From: Flavimobilis massiliensis
GTDB lineage: Bacteria; Actinomycetota; Actinomycetes; Actinomycetales; Cellulomonadaceae
NCBI RefSeq assembly: GCF_900240335.1
Contig: NZ_LT964979.1
Coordinates: 2,604,001-2,668,000 of the forward strand
Direction: 5' to 3'
Length of the DNA: 64,000 nucleotides
Positions 50,526 to 58,487 of this stretch are shown one piece after another. The position numbers and the translations under genes were made by a program. Every line of letters begins with the position of its first letter. Position 1 is the stretch's first letter. The notes beneath the pieces are model-generated. The model was not told the DNA's origin. It did no database searches and saw only the letters and a list, made by a program, of their open reading frames with translations.

Positions 50526-51055
50526 CGAGGCGGCTCCTCGGCGATGTGCGCCGTGGTTGCGCCCGTCGCAGTGTCGACGAACGTCAGGTGCACCTCCGCG
50601 CCCGCCTGGACCGTGCGCCCCACCGTGCAGTTCTTGTCGACGGCACGCCCTGCGGCGGCTAGCAGCCGTGCAGCCGCGTCCGGCTCGAGGGCCGAGAGAT
50701 CGACCTCGAGACGCTCGTGGGCCTCCGTGTACCGCTCTTCCGTCACGTTCTTCACGGTCGCCCCGTGGAGCGTCGCCGCGTAGTCGTCACCGAGGCGCCG
50801 CGCGAGCGTCACGTCGGTCGACAGGCCCGTGCAGCCGAGGAGCGCGAGCTTGAGGAGCTCACCCGGCGTGAAGCGCTCGTCGTGCTCGGCCGAGCCGATG
50901 TGGACGACCGCACCGCGGCCGTTGTACCCGACGTACTGGCGCGGACCGACGCGCTCGATGCGCACCGCCGCGGGATCGTCGGGCAGGGCCCCCGCAGCCT
51001 CGGCCGCGTCGGCGGCGAGAGCGGCGGCGAGCTCGAGGTCAGGGGAGGACGTCAT
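50522..51055 (-). CDS. OsmC/Ohr family peroxiredoxin-like protein
   Basis: A 177-residue OsmC-fold protein that should reduce organic peroxides with two reactive cysteines, one in LLGCTGLSTDV and one in DKNCTVGRTV. The Glu/Arg partners are likely in the N-terminal half (DERFTPGELL). The 30-residue helical N-terminal extension is seen in actinobacterial relatives. The ATG has GGGG upstream. It heads the three-gene operon and lies next to tRNA-Arg on the same strand. Confidence 0.9.
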   Translation of the reverse strand: MTSSPDLELAAALAADAAEAAGALPDDPAAVRIERVGPRQYVGYNGRGAVVHIGSAEHDERFTPGELLKLALLGCTGLSTDVTLARRLGDDYAATLHGATVKNVTEERYTEAHERLEVDLSALEPDAAARLLAAAGRAVDKNCTVGRTVQAGAEVHLTFVDTATGATTAHIAEEPPR

Positions 51056-51129
51056 GCACCCCAGTTTCCCACGCGCGCGCAAGGCGCGCCCGCGCGCTCC
51101 GCCCGCGAGACGCCCGGAGGTGCTCGTCG

Positions 51130-51202
51130 TGCGCCTGGGCAGATTCGAACTGCCGACACCCGCTTTAGGAGAGCGGTGCTCTATCCCCTGAGCTACAGAC
51201 GC
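51130..51202 (-). tRNA. tRNA-Arg, anticodon CCT
   Basis: A 73-base cloverleaf on the minus strand: acceptor GCGTCTG/CAGGCGC with one G-U pair, D-arm GCTC/GAGC, anticodon stem CCGCT/AGCGG with loop CTCCTAA (anticodon CCT, reading AGG), and T-arm GGCAG-TTCGAAT-CTGCC. The 3' CCA is not encoded. A TAGGCT -10-like box lies about 31 bases upstream (51233-51238, minus strand). Confidence 0.97.
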
Positions 51203-51516
51203 TCGGCGCGGGACCGGCCCGCGCACGGAGGAAGCCTACCCTGCCCGGCGCCACGCGCTCGCGCGCGCCGTCCTGACCCCGCCCGACGGCACGCGTCGAA
51301 GCGGTTCCCTCACCTGCTTTGACACCCAGTGGTTGAACATGCAAACATCTCGATGACGGCGCGCATCGCCTGCCCCCTGCGTGGTGCGCGCCGTCCCTCA
51401 TGCCCGGGCCAGGCGCCTGCGAGCGCCGCCGGAGCGGCACCCCCGAATCCCTCGCGGCACGTCCGTGCGCGGCGTGGCACCGTAGCCACGCCGTCCGCCA
51501 CGGTTAGCGTGGCGGG
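51203..51516. promoter_or_regulatory. Divergent gap, tRNA-Arg / helicase-like gene
   Basis: A 314-bp gap. It holds the likely tRNA -10 (51233-51238, minus), an AT-richer island at about 51318-51352 containing TTTGACA and GTTGAACATGC, and at the far end a TAGCGT -10-like box (51505-51510) six bases before the GTG of the helicase-like gene, implying a leaderless message. No gene is apparent in the gap; the AT-rich island is unexplained. Confidence 0.4.
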
Positions 51517-54500
51517 GTGAACGTTGTCGCCAGCCACAGCACCCCGGGGGAGCGCGACGGGCAGGGTTCTACGCCTGCGCCCGCGAGCCCCCGCATCGTC
51601 GTGCCGCCGACCACGTCCCAGGTCGTCGCCCGCGCCGTCGCCGGATGGCGCCGCACCCTCTCCGACCGCGCCGGCGCCTCCTCGCTCGCCGACGTCAACC
51701 TGCTCGGCGAGGCCGTCCTCGAGCTCACCCACGCGCACCCGTCGGGCGTCGCGCAGCTCTTCGCCGGACGCACGACCGCCCTCGCCAACCTCTTCCGCGA
51801 AGGCGTGTCCCTGCCCACGGCACGGCGCCGCGCCCGCGCCGTCGCCGCGCGCGCGACCGAGCAGACTGAGCGCTTCGGCATCGCCCCCACCTTCCTCGCG
51901 ATCGGCGTCGCCTCGTGGACCGTCGACGCCACCGCGTCGACCTCGCACGACGACGTCGCCGCGCTCGCCCGCATCGCCGGGGCTGCCGGCGACCCCGCGG
52001 ACGACGCGACCGGCGCCCCGGCACCCGACGGCCCCCGCACCGTCCACGCACCCGTCCTCCTGCGCCCCGTGCGCCTCGCCGAGCGCACGAGCGGCGACGG
52101 CGACTTCGAGATCGGGCTCGAGCCGACCGCCGAGCTCAACCCGTTCCTCGCCCGCGCCCTGCGCGCCCGCGGCGCGCTCCTCGACCCCACCGCGCTCGCA
52201 GCGAGCGCGTTCGACGGCGGCGGCTTCGACCCGCGCGCCGTCACCGAACGCATCCACGCGCTCGGCACGGCCGTCCTGCCCGGCTTCGAGCTCGTCGAGA
52301 AGCTGCTCGTCGGCTCGTTCGTCCACCCCGGCCAGGCGCTCGTCGACGACCTCGACGCGCTCGTCGGGCTCGAGCACAACGACCTCGTCGTCGCGCTCGC
52401 GCACCTCGACCTCGAGGACGCGCACCTCGTCCAGCACGCCAAGGAGTCCGACGTCCCCGCGGCCGAGCTCCCCGATGACGCGCCTGCCGCCGCGGCCCGC
52501 ATCCACGTCGCGCAGGAGCTGCCGCCCGTGCGGCTCGCCGACGAGGACCCTGCCGACGAGCGGGGCGTGGGTGACCTCGACCGTGCGCAGCGCCACGCGC
52601 TCGACGCCGTGACGTCGGGCCGCCACGTCCTCGTCGACGCACCCGCCGGGGCTGACGTCGCCGGCACGATCACCGCGATCCTCGCCGACGCCGCCGCGTC
52701 GGGCCGCTCGGTCCTCTACGTGCCCGGGCACCGGCGCGCAGCCGAGCAGGTCCTCGCACGCATGACCGAGCACGGCATCGACGACCTCGTCCTCGACATC
52801 GAACCCTCGTCGTCGTGGCGCGCCGGCGTCTCCCGCCGCCTCCTCGCAGCCATGACGCTCGAGCCGCCGTACGTCGACCGGCAGGCCCTCGGACGCACTC
52901 GCGCAGACCTCATCGACACGCGCCGCCGCCTCGCGGGATACATGCGGTCCCTCCACCTCGTGCGCACCCCGTGGGACGTGTCGGCGTACGACGTCCTCCA
53001 GTCGCTCGCACGCCTCACCGCCGAGCGGCCCGCGCCGTCGACGCACGTGCGCCTCGACCTTGCGGCCGCGACCGCCCTCCGCGGCGACGCTCGCCTCGAG
53101 GCGGCCGACGATCTCGTCCGCGCGAGCGAGCTCGGCGCGTTCACGCTGCGTCCCGGCGCGACGCCGTGGTTTGGCGCCGACCTCGTCGACGACGACGCCG
53201 CGGCCGACGCCCTTGCGCGCGCCGCCCGCCTCGCCGACACGCTCCTGCCGACCGTCCTCGCCCAGATCGAGCACGTCCGACGCACCGCCGGCCTCGTCGA
53301 GCCCCGGACCGTCCGCGAGTGGGGCGACCGCCTCACGATGCTCGACGGGCTGCGCACGACCCTCGACGTCTTCCAGCCCCTGATCTTCGAGCGCACCGCT
53401 GCCGGGCTCGTCGCCGCGACCGCCGACGCGCGCACGCGCCGCGAAACGCACGACGACATGACGGCGCTCCAGCGCCGCCGCCTCGTCAAGCAGGCCAAGG
53501 ACATGCTCCGTCCCGGCACGCGCGTCCCCGACCTCCACGCGGCCCTCGTCGAGGTCCAGGCCCAGCGCGAGGCGTGGACCGCCGTGTGTCCCGGCGGTGG
53601 CTGGCCCATCCTCCCCGACGGTCTCGCTGACATGGAGCAGACCTGGGACGAGCTCGTCGCCGACCTCGACGCGCTCACCGCGGTGCTCGCGACGACGCCC
53701 GCGGGCGCCAACCTCCTCGACACTCCGCTCGACGACCTCGCCGCACGACTCCGCGCGCTCGCCGACGACCGCGAAGCGCTCGATCACCTGCCCGAACGCA
53801 CCCGGCTCGTGAGGTCACTCGCCGCACGCGGCCTTGGCGACCTCGTCACCGACCTGCGCGACCGGCGCGTCGACGTCGGGCTCGTCGTCGCCGAGCTCGA
53901 GCTCGCCTGGTGGGCGACCGCGTTCGAGGCGATCCTCGCCGAGGACCGCTCGCTCGCGATCTACGACGGCGCCGGCCTCGAGGCCCTCGCCCAGCGTTTC
54001 CGCGCTCTCGACCGCGCGCACGTGGCAGGTCTCCCCGGGCCCGTGCTCGTCGCCGCGCTCTCCGGCATCACGCTCGCCGTACGCCGCCACCCCGACGACG
54101 CTGAGGAACTCTTCGCCGAGCTCCTCGAAGGCCGCTTCGGCGGGCTTCGCGACGCCCTCGACCGGTACCCCGCGCTCGTCCGTGCGCTGCGCCCCGTCGT
54201 CGTCGCGAGCCCCACGCTCGTGCCGCACGTCATGCCCCCGAGCCGCACCGTCGACCTCGTCGTCCTCGACGCCGTCCACCACCTGCCGCTCGACGCGCTT
54301 CTGCCCGCGATCGCACGCGCCCGTCAGGTCGTCGTCGTCGGCGACCCCCGCCGTGCCTCCGGCACGGGCCTCCACAACCTCGCGCGCCTCCTGCCGTCCG
54401 TCACCGTCACGGCCGACGTCTCCGCACGCGACCAGGACCTCGTCGAGCTCCTCGCCCGCCACGGCTACGACGGCGTCCTGCGGACGACGCCGCTGCCCGT

Positions 54501-56367
54501 GACCCGGGAGCTCGTGACCTTCGAGGACGTCGCCGGCGCGGGCGTGCCCGCCGCCGATGGCACCGTCCTCACAACGCAGGCCGAGGTGGCACGCGTGGTC
54601 GAGATGGCCGTTGAGCACGCTCTCGTCCGCCCCGAGGAGTCCCTCGCGATCGTCACGCTCTCCGCGACGCACGCCGAGCGCGTCCGTGAGGCCCTCCACA
54701 CCGAGGTGCGCCGCAACCCCGCGCTCACGAGCTTCTTCTCCGCCGAGAAGCCCGAGCCCGTCGTCGTCGCCGACATGACCGCCGTCGCCGGCCTCGTCCG
54801 CGACGCCGTCATCCTCTCCGTCGGGTTCGGCCGCACGCCGCACGGCCGGGTCCTGCATCGTTTCGGTGCCGTCGCCGAGCCCACCGGCGAGGCCATGCTC
54901 CTCGACGCGCTCGCCGTCTCCCGCGCCCGGCTCGACGTCATCGCGTCGTTCTCGGCGGCCGACCTCGATCCCGAACGGCTGCGCGCCCCCGGCACGCGCC
55001 TCCTCGCCGACCTCCTCGAGCTCGCCGAGCGCCGGACCCACGCGGGCCCGACGGTCCGCACCGAGGCCGTCGAAGCGGGCCTCAACCCCGACCGCCTCGT
55101 CATCGACCTTGCCGAACGGCTCTGGCGCGCAGGGCTCCTCGTCGAGACCGACTACGGCGTGCCCGGCGGCGAGCGCATCCCTCTCGTCGTCGGCCACCCC
55201 GACCTGCCCGAGCGCATGCTCGTCGCCGTCCTCACCGACGACGACGCCTACATCGCCGAGGAGTCCGCGCGCGTCCGCGACCGGCAGCGCGCCGAGCACC
55301 TCGAGCGGCTCGGCTGGACGGTGGTCCAGGTGTGGAGTGCCGCCGCGTTCCTCGACCCGGTCAAGGAGGCCAACCGCATCCGCACCGCTGTGCTCGACGC
55401 GGCAGCCGGGCTCCGGCAGACGCCGCTCTTCGGCGGTGCGGCGCTTGGCCACACGACCGACGAGCTCGCCGAGGGCGTGCCGACGCCTGCCGTCGTCGGT
55501 GCGCCCGTGGGTGTCGGTGCGGCCGCGGGTGCCGGTGCGGCCGGTGCCGCTGCGTCGGCGGGGGCGAGCGGCGAGGAGGCCCCGACGGTCGGAACGCCGG
55601 CCTCCGCGGACGGGACGCCCAGTGCCCCCGAGAGCGCCACCGGGACGGCGGGCGCAAGCTTGCCGCGGCCGACCGCGGCCTCGCCGAGCGCGACGACCCC
55701 CGACGAGCACATCTCCGCACACGACGAACCGGGCGTCCGCAGCGCGACGGGTGTGTCGACGGCATCAGCAGGGTCCGGTGGGACGGGAGCCTCGGCTGCG
55801 AGCGGCACGTCGAGCGACTCGGCCGCGTCGGTTCGTTCGGCATCTTCGGTCACGTCGAGCGTCTCGAGCGCGTCCGCGCTCTCCGGCGCATCCACGGTGT
55901 CGGTGGCGTCCGCGCTCTCGACCGTGTCCGTGGCCTCGACATCGTCCGTCGCGACGACCGCGTCGGCCGCCGACGCTGTGGACGACGTCGTCGCCGAGCC
56001 CCGCAGCTTCGTCCGCGGCCCCCGCACCCCGGGCTCGACTCCGGGCTCGACCTCGGGCGGCGAGGCCGTTCTCCAGGGCGGCTTCGCGATGGTCGGCGGC
56101 ATGCAGCCCGACCTGCTCTCCTCGCTCGCGGGCGACGACCCCGACGCCGACCGTCCCGCTCGCCCCGTCGTCCAGCCCGGGCTGCCGATCAGTGCCTACG
56201 GCGACAACGACCTCGATGCCCTCGCGCGCTGGATCGCGTCCGACGGCATCGTCCGCGACGAGCAGCAGCTCGCGGGAGCCCTGCGTGCCGAGCTCGGCGT
56301 CGTGCGCCGGTCCAACCGCGTCGACGCTGCCGTCTCCGCGGCGGTACGCAGACTCCTCGGACGATGA
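51517..56367 (+). CDS. DUF4011/SF1-helicase/Vsr-like nuclease/DUF3320-type protein with eroded catalytic motifs
   Basis: A 1616-residue protein. An N-terminal DUF4011-like region (about 35-130) precedes a split SF1-helicase-like core: the Walker A position (about 373-389) reads VDAPAGADVAGTITAIL with no GK(S/T), the Walker B position (about 912-924) reads DLVVLDAVHHLP with Ala for the Glu, and VVVVGDPRRASG (about 938) keeps the later GDP motif. About 1234-1290 resembles the Vsr-like REase domain of these helicases, but acidic residues look rearranged. A Ser/Ala/Thr-rich stretch (about 1320-1500) and a DUF3320-like helical tail (about 1558-1616) follow. It is probably a non-ATPase scaffold. 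GTG start, leaderless. It overlaps a 96-residue gene. Confidence 0.72.
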   Translation: MNVVASHSTPGERDGQGSTPAPASPRIVVPPTTSQVVARAVAGWRRTLSDRAGASSLADVNLLGEAVLELTHAHPSGVAQLFAGRTTALANLFREGVSLPTARRRARAVAARATEQTERFGIAPTFLAIGVASWTVDATASTSHDDVAALARIAGAAGDPADDATGAPAPDGPRTVHAPVLLRPVRLAERTSGDGDFEIGLEPTAELNPFLARALRARGALLDPTALAASAFDGGGFDPRAVTERIHALGTAVLPGFELVEKLLVGSFVHPGQALVDDLDALVGLEHNDLVVALAHLDLEDAHLVQHAKESDVPAAELPDDAPAAAARIHVAQELPPVRLADEDPADERGVGDLDRAQRHALDAVTSGRHVLVDAPAGADVAGTITAILADAAASGRSVLYVPGHRRAAEQVLARMTEHGIDDLVLDIEPSSSWRAGVSRRLLAAMTLEPPYVDRQALGRTRADLIDTRRRLAGYMRSLHLVRTPWDVSAYDVLQSLARLTAERPAPSTHVRLDLAAATALRGDARLEAADDLVRASELGAFTLRPGATPWFGADLVDDDAAADALARAARLADTLLPTVLAQIEHVRRTAGLVEPRTVREWGDRLTMLDGLRTTLDVFQPLIFERTAAGLVAATADARTRRETHDDMTALQRRRLVKQAKDMLRPGTRVPDLHAALVEVQAQREAWTAVCPGGGWPILPDGLADMEQTWDELVADLDALTAVLATTPAGANLLDTPLDDLAARLRALADDREALDHLPERTRLVRSLAARGLGDLVTDLRDRRVDVGLVVAELELAWWATAFEAILAEDRSLAIYDGAGLEALAQRFRALDRAHVAGLPGPVLVAALSGITLAVRRHPDDAEELFAELLEGRFGGLRDALDRYPALVRALRPVVVASPTLVPHVMPPSRTVDLVVLDAVHHLPLDALLPAIARARQVVVVGDPRRASGTGLHNLARLLPSVTVTADVSARDQDLVELLARHGYDGVLRTTPLPVTRELVTFEDVAGAGVPAADGTVLTTQAEVARVVEMAVEHALVRPEESLAIVTLSATHAERVREALHTEVRRNPALTSFFSAEKPEPVVVADMTAVAGLVRDAVILSVGFGRTPHGRVLHRFGAVAEPTGEAMLLDALAVSRARLDVIASFSAADLDPERLRAPGTRLLADLLELAERRTHAGPTVRTEAVEAGLNPDRLVIDLAERLWRAGLLVETDYGVPGGERIPLVVGHPDLPERMLVAVLTDDDAYIAEESARVRDRQRAEHLERLGWTVVQVWSAAAFLDPVKEANRIRTAVLDAAAGLRQTPLFGGAALGHTTDELAEGVPTPAVVGAPVGVGAAAGAGAAGAAASAGASGEEAPTVGTPASADGTPSAPESATGTAGASLPRPTAASPSATTPDEHISAHDEPGVRSATGVSTASAGSGGTGASAASGTSSDSAASVRSASSVTSSVSSASALSGASTVSVASALSTVSVASTSSVATTASAADAVDDVVAEPRSFVRGPRTPGSTPGSTSGGEAVLQGGFAMVGGMQPDLLSSLAGDDPDADRPARPVVQPGLPISAYGDNDLDALARWIASDGIVRDEQQLAGALRAELGVVRRSNRVDAAVSAAVRRLLGR

Positions 56368-56654
56368 CCGAGCCGACCGAGCCCGTCGAAGTTCCCGAGC
56401 CGACCGCACCCGTCGACGCGTCCGGGCCCGTCGACGTGCCCGAGCCGACCGAGCCTGTCGAGATGCCCGACGGAGCGCGGCCGCGTCGACGCCACCGTCG
56501 CGTCGTACGCCGGGGCACGGAGACGAGCACCGTCGCCGGGACGAGCGCGGACGAGCGCCCCGAGGGCTGGTCCGAGCCGGGCGCGACGCACCACGACGCC
56601 GACCTCCTGCGCGATCTGCCGCCCCACTGGGGCGGCGCAGGCTACCGCGACTAG
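56364..56654 (+). CDS. Small acidic/basic hypothetical protein coupled to the helicase-like gene
   Basis: A 96-residue protein whose ATG overlaps the stop of the helicase-like gene by four bases. The first ~38 residues are a proline/glutamate repeat (EPTEPVE, EPTAPVD, EPTEPVE), next comes a basic patch (RPRRRHRRVVRR), and the last ~35 residues (ERPEGWSEPGATHHDADLLRDLPPHWG) look like the conserved part. No known domain. The tight overlap suggests a stoichiometric partner of the large protein. Confidence 0.75.
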   Translation: MTEPTEPVEVPEPTAPVDASGPVDVPEPTEPVEMPDGARPRRRHRRVVRRGTETSTVAGTSADERPEGWSEPGATHHDADLLRDLPPHWGGAGYRD

Positions 56655-56675
56655 CCGGCCCAACCTCGCCCCGGT

Positions 56676-56747
56676 CCCACGCCCAGACACAAGAATCCGC
56701 GCGGATGGCTGTTGGGAATAGCCATCCGCGCGGATTCCTGGCGTGGG
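56676..56747. terminator. Large bidirectional terminator
   Basis: A perfect 18-bp stem (56693-56710 with 56720-56737) lies inside outer arms CCCACGCCCAG (56676-56686) and CTGGCGTGGG (56738-56747). Each inner arm itself contains the palindrome ATCCGCGCGGAT. It sits between the convergent 96-residue gene and mscL. Confidence 0.85.
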
Positions 56748-56775
56748 TGGGCGCCACGCGGGGCGCACGCCCGCG

Positions 56776-57216
56776 TCAGGCCTGGGGCGTGCCCGGCTGG
56801 GGGGTGCCCGGCTGGGGGCCGGCGGCCTGGGCGCGGAGGAGGTCACGGATCTCCTCGAGGAGCTGGACGTCCTCGGCCTTGATCTCCGGCTCGGGCTCGA
56901 GGCCGCGCGCGCGACGCTCGGCGAGCTTGTTCATCGGCAGGACAATGAGGAAGTAGACGGCGGCGGCCACCGCGAGGAAGTTGATGATCGCGTCGAGGAC
57001 GAGCCCGGGCCTGAAGACCGCATCGTTGATCTGGAAGCTGAGCGCGCTTGCGAGGCTCGTCGAGCCGAAGATCGCGGCGATGAGCGGGGTGATGATCGCG
57101 TCGACGATGTTCGTGACGATCTTGCCGAACGCGCCGCCGATGACGACCGCGACCGCGAGCTCGACGACGTTGCCCCGCGAAATGAAGTTCTTGAAGCCCT
57201 CAAAGATGTCCTTCAT
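56776..57216 (-). CDS. mscL: Large-conductance mechanosensitive channel
   Basis: A 146-residue MscL that opens under membrane tension to release solutes after osmotic downshock. It starts with the amphipathic helix MKDIFEGFKNFISRGNVVEL, then TM1 (AVAVVIGGAFGKIVTNIVDAII), a short loop, TM2 (INFLAVAAAVYFLIVLPMNKL) and a cytoplasmic helix EIRDLLRAQ. The C-terminus has an unusual GTPQPGTPQ repeat. AGGAGGAA precedes the ATG. Confidence 0.96.
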   Translation of the reverse strand: MKDIFEGFKNFISRGNVVELAVAVVIGGAFGKIVTNIVDAIITPLIAAIFGSTSLASALSFQINDAVFRPGLVLDAIINFLAVAAAVYFLIVLPMNKLAERRARGLEPEPEIKAEDVQLLEEIRDLLRAQAAGPQPGTPQPGTPQA

Positions 57217-57255
57217 GGCGTTCCTCCTGCGCTGTGTCCGCTGTGTGCGGGCCGA

Positions 57256-57954
57256 TCATCCCACGAGGACGACACTGAGGCTCCCCGACACAGCCGAGGC
57301 CGCGACCGTCGGCGCATCGTTCACCCGCACCGCGAGGAGCACGACGGGCTCCGCGGCCGGCGCCACGCCGAGCAAGCCGCCGTCGGACGGCGCCGCCGGC
57401 GCGGGGGAGGGCAGGACGAGCGCGCCGCGGGTGAGGACGCGCCCGTCCGTGACAACCGGCTCCCCGGACACGTCGGGCGCCGACGGCACGACGACGTCGA
57501 CCCGCATCCCCGGGGCGAGGAGCGCTGCGACCTGCGGGTCCGCGAGCCGCACAGGCACGGCGGCCGAGCCGGGAGGGAGATCCGCGGTGCCGCGGACGAG
57601 CAGCTCGGCGCACAGGAACGTGCCCGCCCGCAGGCCGACCGCAGGGACGGCACCCACCGCGTCGCCCGGAACGGTGAGCGCGCACGGAGGTGACCCGGGG
57701 GCTGGGACGTCGACGCGCGTGAGGACAGCCGCGGTGAGCGGCTCACCTGCGGGAACGTCGCGCGCCAGCGCCACGACCTCACGGTGCGGGGGCGGCGGCG
57801 GGCTCGCGGCCGTGACGACGGCCGCAGCGAGCACGCCGAGGCCGACGCTCACGAGGACGCGGCGGCCGCGCCACGTGACGACACGGAGCGTGCGGGCCCG
57901 GCGGCTGCGCGCCACCGCACGAGCGTGCGTGCCAGGACGAGGGGAGCGGGTCAT
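57256..57954 (-). CDS. CpaB/RcpC-like SAF-domain membrane protein
   Basis: A 232-residue protein with a basic N-terminus, one membrane segment (VLVSVGLGVLAAAVVTAA) and a SAF domain (VVALARDVPAGEPLTAAVLTRVDVP) followed by a CpaB-like beta region with GMRVDVVV. CpaB/RcpC proteins assist Flp/Tad pilus assembly in the envelope. No other pilus gene is in the window, so it may serve a remote tad locus or another role. It reads toward mscL with a 39-bp gap. Confidence 0.78.
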   Translation of the reverse strand: MTRSPRPGTHARAVARSRRARTLRVVTWRGRRVLVSVGLGVLAAAVVTAASPPPPPHREVVALARDVPAGEPLTAAVLTRVDVPAPGSPPCALTVPGDAVGAVPAVGLRAGTFLCAELLVRGTADLPPGSAAVPVRLADPQVAALLAPGMRVDVVVPSAPDVSGEPVVTDGRVLTRGALVLPSPAPAAPSDGGLLGVAPAAEPVVLLAVRVNDAPTVAASAVSGSLSVVLVG

Positions 57955-58046
57955 GCGCCGACGCTAGGCGAGACGCGCCGCTCCCGTCCGGGGCCAGTGG
58001 ACGGGCACGCGCGCAGCGGGGCCTGTGGGCAGGAGGCCCAGACGCG

Positions 58047-58307
58047 TCAGGCGGCGCCCGTGGACGTCGACGTCGATGCGGGCTTCGCGGCAGGCTTCGC
58101 CGCCGGCGTCGAGACGCTCGACGACGAGCCCGAGCGCGAGTCGGTGCGGTAGAAGCCCGATCCCTTGAAGGTCACGCCCACCGTCGAGAAGATCTTGCGC
58201 AGCCGGCCCGAGCACTCGGGGCACACCGTGAGGGCGTCGTCCGCGAAGGACTGGTGGATGTCGAAGCTGTGACCGCACGCGGTGCACGTGTACGCGTAGG
58301 TGGGCAC
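58047..58307 (-). CDS. FmdB family zinc-ribbon protein
   Basis: An 86-residue protein. The N-terminal ~45 residues form a zinc ribbon with two CxxC pairs (CTACGH and CPECSG), the FmdB/Zn-ribbon_8 family, followed by TFKGSGFYRTD and a Ser/Thr/Ala/Pro-rich tail (PAAKPAAKPASTSTST). The function is unproven; FmdB was first linked to formamidase regulation. GAGAGA precedes the ATG. Confidence 0.92.
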   Translation of the reverse strand: MPTYAYTCTACGHSFDIHQSFADDALTVCPECSGRLRKIFSTVGVTFKGSGFYRTDSRSGSSSSVSTPAAKPAAKPASTSTSTGAA

Positions 58308-58475
58308 GGTTCTCTCTCCTTGCTCGAGGGGGCCGCGACGGGGCCGCCGCGGGCTGGCACTCCGTCGTTCCGAGTGCCAACTATACGTCGGACCGCCGCC
58401 GACGAGCCATGCGCCCCGTCACACGCCCTCGCTGCCGTCCCGGTGGACCACCCTGCCGTTGTCCGACGTCCGGAC

Positions 58476-58481
58476 TAGGCT
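58476..58481 (+). promoter_or_regulatory. -10 box giving a leaderless penicillin-acylase message
   Basis: TAGGCT ends six bases before the GTG at 58488, and no ribosome site is present. This is the spacing expected when transcription starts at the first base of the start codon. Confidence 0.5.
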
Positions 58482-58487
58482 CGGCGC

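Noticed and set aside
50717..51322. Plus-strand frame whose product contains RFELPTPAL-like sequence
   Set aside because: This is the usual translation artefact over a tRNA gene, here tRNA-Arg on the other strand.
53815..55722. Long minus-strand open frame (635 codons) opposite the helicase-like gene
   Set aside because: It is antisense to a well-supported gene, has no recognisable domains or ribosome site, and long spurious frames are expected at this GC content.
51517..56367. Calling the helicase-like gene an active anti-phage defence system
   Set aside because: The catalytic motifs look lost and the neighbours are housekeeping genes, so domain resemblance alone does not support a defence call.
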